The translations under genes were made by a program, and so were the position numbers. The notes beneath the pieces were generated by a model. The model saw only the letters and a list, made by a program, of their open reading frames with translations. It ran no database searches and was not told the DNA's origin. A stretch of DNA of 59,465 bases from Actinomadura soli (GTDB lineage: Bacteria; Actinomycetota; Actinomycetes; Streptosporangiales; Streptosporangiaceae), in the NCBI RefSeq assembly GCF_005889715.1, contig NZ_VCKW01000012.1:1-59465 (forward strand), given 5' to 3'. Of the stretch, positions 52,446 to 59,465 are shown piece by piece. Each line of letters opens with the position of its first letter. Within the stretch, counting starts at the first letter, position 1.

Positions 52446-52528
52446 CGCATGCAGAACCACCCCACACAAGACCTACGGCGACAACGTGCCTGCTTACGAG
52501 GGGTATGGACGGGCGGTCAGCCCGGGTG

Positions 52529-52870
52529 TCAGGAGATCCAGCCGCCGTCGCGCGCCTCGTCGAGCGCCTTGTCGGCCTCGCGGCTGTCGAGCATCTCCAG
52601 GCCGCGGACCGCCCAGAACCGGAGCGACTCGTCCGTGCCCTCCAGCTCGTCGCGGAACACCTCAAGCGCCTTCGCCGAACGGGCTTCGGCGATGAGTTCG
52701 AGGAGCCGGCAGCGCAGGCCGTGGTCGTCGCGCTCGGCGGCGAACTCCGCGATGAGGTCATCGACGTACGTGTCGGCGTGCTCGCGGAGGAAGTCGAACG
52801 CGTTCTCCCGCGTCTGCGGCTCCGTGGCCCGCATACGTTGCATGGCGTGCTCGAAACGGCGCCGCGACAT
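52529..52870 (-). CDS. HEAT-repeat protein
   Basis: 113 residues from ATG 52870 (121 if a GTG at 52894 with GAGG upstream is used). Built of short alpha-helical pairs (AMQRMRATEPQTRENAFDFL, YVDDLIAEFAAERDDHGLRC, ALEVFRDELEGTDESLRFWA, GLEMLDSREADKALDEARD) characteristic of HEAT/PBS-lyase repeats. Likely a protein-protein scaffold; no catalytic residues. Sits alone between the catabolic operon and the carboxylase. Function unknown. Confidence 0.8.
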   Translation of the reverse strand: MSRRRFEHAMQRMRATEPQTRENAFDFLREHADTYVDDLIAEFAAERDDHGLRCRLLELIAEARSAKALEVFRDELEGTDESLRFWAVRGLEMLDSREADKALDEARDGGWIS

Positions 52871-53115
52871 GTCCCCGACCTTACTGACGCCCACCGACAG
52901 ACCTCAACGGACCGCACCACCTGGCGGAATTCCTGAAAAGGCCAGCATGGGGCTGGAGCCGGGCTCAATCCTTTGCACGATTCCCACAACTCGGGCCGCC
53001 CAGCATGCGACGTCTCCGACATGGCGCCGCGGGGCCCGAGGCGGGAGGGTAAGCATGGTCGGGGGTCCCCCGTGTCCCTGCGCCGGCATCGTGGTCTAGA
53101 GGAGGGCTCGGTCCG

Positions 53116-58611
<5,496 letters not shown>

Positions 58612-58659
58612 CGACCTGCCAAGAAACCGACATAAACGGGAAATATCGTTTCAATCTCG

Positions 58660-58677
58660 CTGATCATAACAGATCAG
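58660..58677. promoter_or_regulatory. Inverted repeat CTGATC-ataaca-GATCAG upstream of the sigma factor gene
   Basis: 6-bp perfect arms in the AT-rich 58612-58840 gap, about 165 bases before the sigma-like gene. It may be an operator, or a weak terminator for the carboxylase gene (49 bases past its stop). Nothing else in the gap is assignable apart from the AGGAGGTCAC ribosome binding site at 58831-58840. Confidence 0.35.
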
Positions 58678-58840
58678 AATCATTACCTTACTCTGCGTTG
58701 AATCCAGCGCTTAGGTGGCATTCCCTTCTCATCCGTCACACATATGCACTAGAGTCCCGTGCCCAGGCGTGCCCGGACGGCCCGTCTCGCTTGCCCGCTC
58801 TCCGACGGCTGCTCCCACGGCCACCTCACGAGGAGGTCAC

Positions 58841-59465
58841 ATGCGCGGGGACCTGGAAAACCTCTATGACGCCCACGCACACCGCCTGTACGCACACTGC
58901 TGGTCGCTGCTCGGCGACCAGGGCGCGCCCGAAGCGCTGAAAGACACGCTCAACGAAGCGGTGCGGCATCCGCCGCCGGGCGACACGGTGCTGTGGCTGC
59001 ACCATCTGGCCCGCACGGTCTGCGCCGAGCGAGGGGCGTTCAGCGGCCACAGCCGGCCCGTCTTCGCGGGCGCCGACGCCGACCCGCTGCTCACCGCGGC
59101 GCGGAACCTGCCCGCCGACCACCGCGAGGCGCTGCTGCTGTCCGCGGGCGAGTGGCTGGCGATCCGCGACATCGCCGGCGTCCTGCGCGTCTCGGCGGAC
59201 GCCGTGCGCGAACGGCTGCACGAGGCGCGCACCGCGCTGGAACGCGTCGTCCTGGACGCCCTCATGCGCCGCACCACCGACCCGACCGAGCACATGGACG
59301 TCATCGAGGCGTTCGAGAAGGGCCGGCTCCCGAACCTCCTGGCGCGCCGCGCGCCCGGCTTCGCGCCCGCGCCGCTGCGCGGCCACGTGCTGGGCGAGGA
59401 TGACGAGCGCGACGAGATCGGCCACACGCCCTCGGTGCCCGTCCCGCCCGCTGTGCCCCCGGACC
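58841..59465 (+). CDS. ECF-type RNA polymerase sigma factor-like protein (partial)
   Basis: 208 codons up to the window end with no stop. ATG at 58841 is preceded by AGGAGGTCAC. Region 2-like MRGDLENLYDAHAHRLYAHC and region 4-like LPADHREALLLSAGEWLAIR followed by IAGVLRVSADAVRERLHEAR (helix-turn-helix) match actinobacterial ECF sigma factors. Region 2 is short and the region between the two is small (residues ~25-75), as in several large ECF-like proteins with long C-terminal extensions; the residues after about 165 (HVLGEDDERDEIGHTPSV) begin such an extension. Target promoters unknown. Confidence 0.85.
   Translation, partial: MRGDLENLYDAHAHRLYAHCWSLLGDQGAPEALKDTLNEAVRHPPPGDTVLWLHHLARTVCAERGAFSGHSRPVFAGADADPLLTAARNLPADHREALLLSAGEWLAIRDIAGVLRVSADAVRERLHEARTALERVVLDALMRRTTDPTEHMDVIEAFEKGRLPNLLARRAPGFAPAPLRGHVLGEDDERDEIGHTPSVPVPPAVPPD

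Overview
The window is dense, very GC-rich DNA with codon usage, frequent GTG/TTG starts, chained ATGA/GTGA stop-start overlaps and regulator families (MarR, IclR, TetR, GntR/FCD, ECF-like sigma) typical of a high-GC actinomycete. The gene mix would suit an Actinomadura/Thermomonosporaceae-type soil organism, but that placement is inference. I count 49 protein genes (two cut by the window ends). I see no rRNA, tRNA, CRISPR array, transposase or phage gene.

Layout. (1) 1-2617: the start of a Tat-exported protein, a luciferase-like monooxygenase/FMN reductase pair and a divergent MarR regulator. (2) 2661-14423, minus strand: a ten-gene operon running from a small GatC/AtzG-like protein and its amidase through a polyamine-type ABC importer (binding lipoprotein, two permeases, ATPase) to an ADP-forming acyl-CoA synthetase, an enoyl-CoA hydratase, a urocanase and a family III CoA transferase. 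(3) 14469-18434: an enoyl-CoA hydratase, two tandem TauD-like dioxygenases and an acyl-CoA dehydrogenase. (4) 18705-22640, plus strand: an IclR regulator, an SCP2-like protein, an alpha/beta hydrolase, a thiolase-fold protein lacking catalytic Cys and His, and its DUF35 partner; a 9-bp-arm inverted repeat sits in the divergent promoter. (5) 22848-37729: TetR regulator, MFS carrier, F420/FMN-type monooxygenase, amidase, a crotonyl-CoA carboxylase/reductase-like enzyme, then a nine-gene operon (acyl-CoA dehydrogenase, acyl-CoA ligase, two hot-dog hydratase halves, 2-oxoacid dehydrogenase E1 alpha and beta, a stand-alone lipoyl domain, MmgE/PrpD, zinc alcohol dehydrogenase). Three copies of one palindromic operator tie this region together. 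(6) 37991-42365: a secreted M14 metallopeptidase with a strong terminator, a luciferase-domain/three-helix protein and an APH-type kinase. (7) 52401-42440, minus strand: an eight-gene operon of CoA transferase, HSL-type esterase, iron/polyamine-type ABC importer, Baeyer-Villiger monooxygenase, glutaryl-CoA-dehydrogenase-like enzyme and a terminal GntR/FCD regulator, with a 16-bp palindrome just upstream of the first gene. (8) 52529-59465: a HEAT-repeat protein, a single-chain 1831-residue acyl-CoA carboxylase of eukaryote-like domain order, and an ECF-type sigma factor cut by the window end.

How it fits together. The window reads as several neighbouring catabolic modules that each import or take up an organic substrate, open it (amidase, esterase, monooxygenase, dioxygenase), activate it to a CoA thioester (CoA transferase, ADP-forming or AMP-forming ligase) and degrade it by beta-oxidation-like steps, each with its own local regulator and palindromic operator. 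Substrates are not identifiable from sequence alone. The most unusual items are the urocanase inside an acyl-CoA/ABC operon, the enoyl-CoA reductase with an altered CO2 pocket, the E1 pair with a free lipoyl domain but no E2/E3, the thiolase-fold/DUF35 pair that should be an aldolase rather than a thiolase, and the BVMO-esterase-CoA transferase-glutaryl-CoA dehydrogenase operon.
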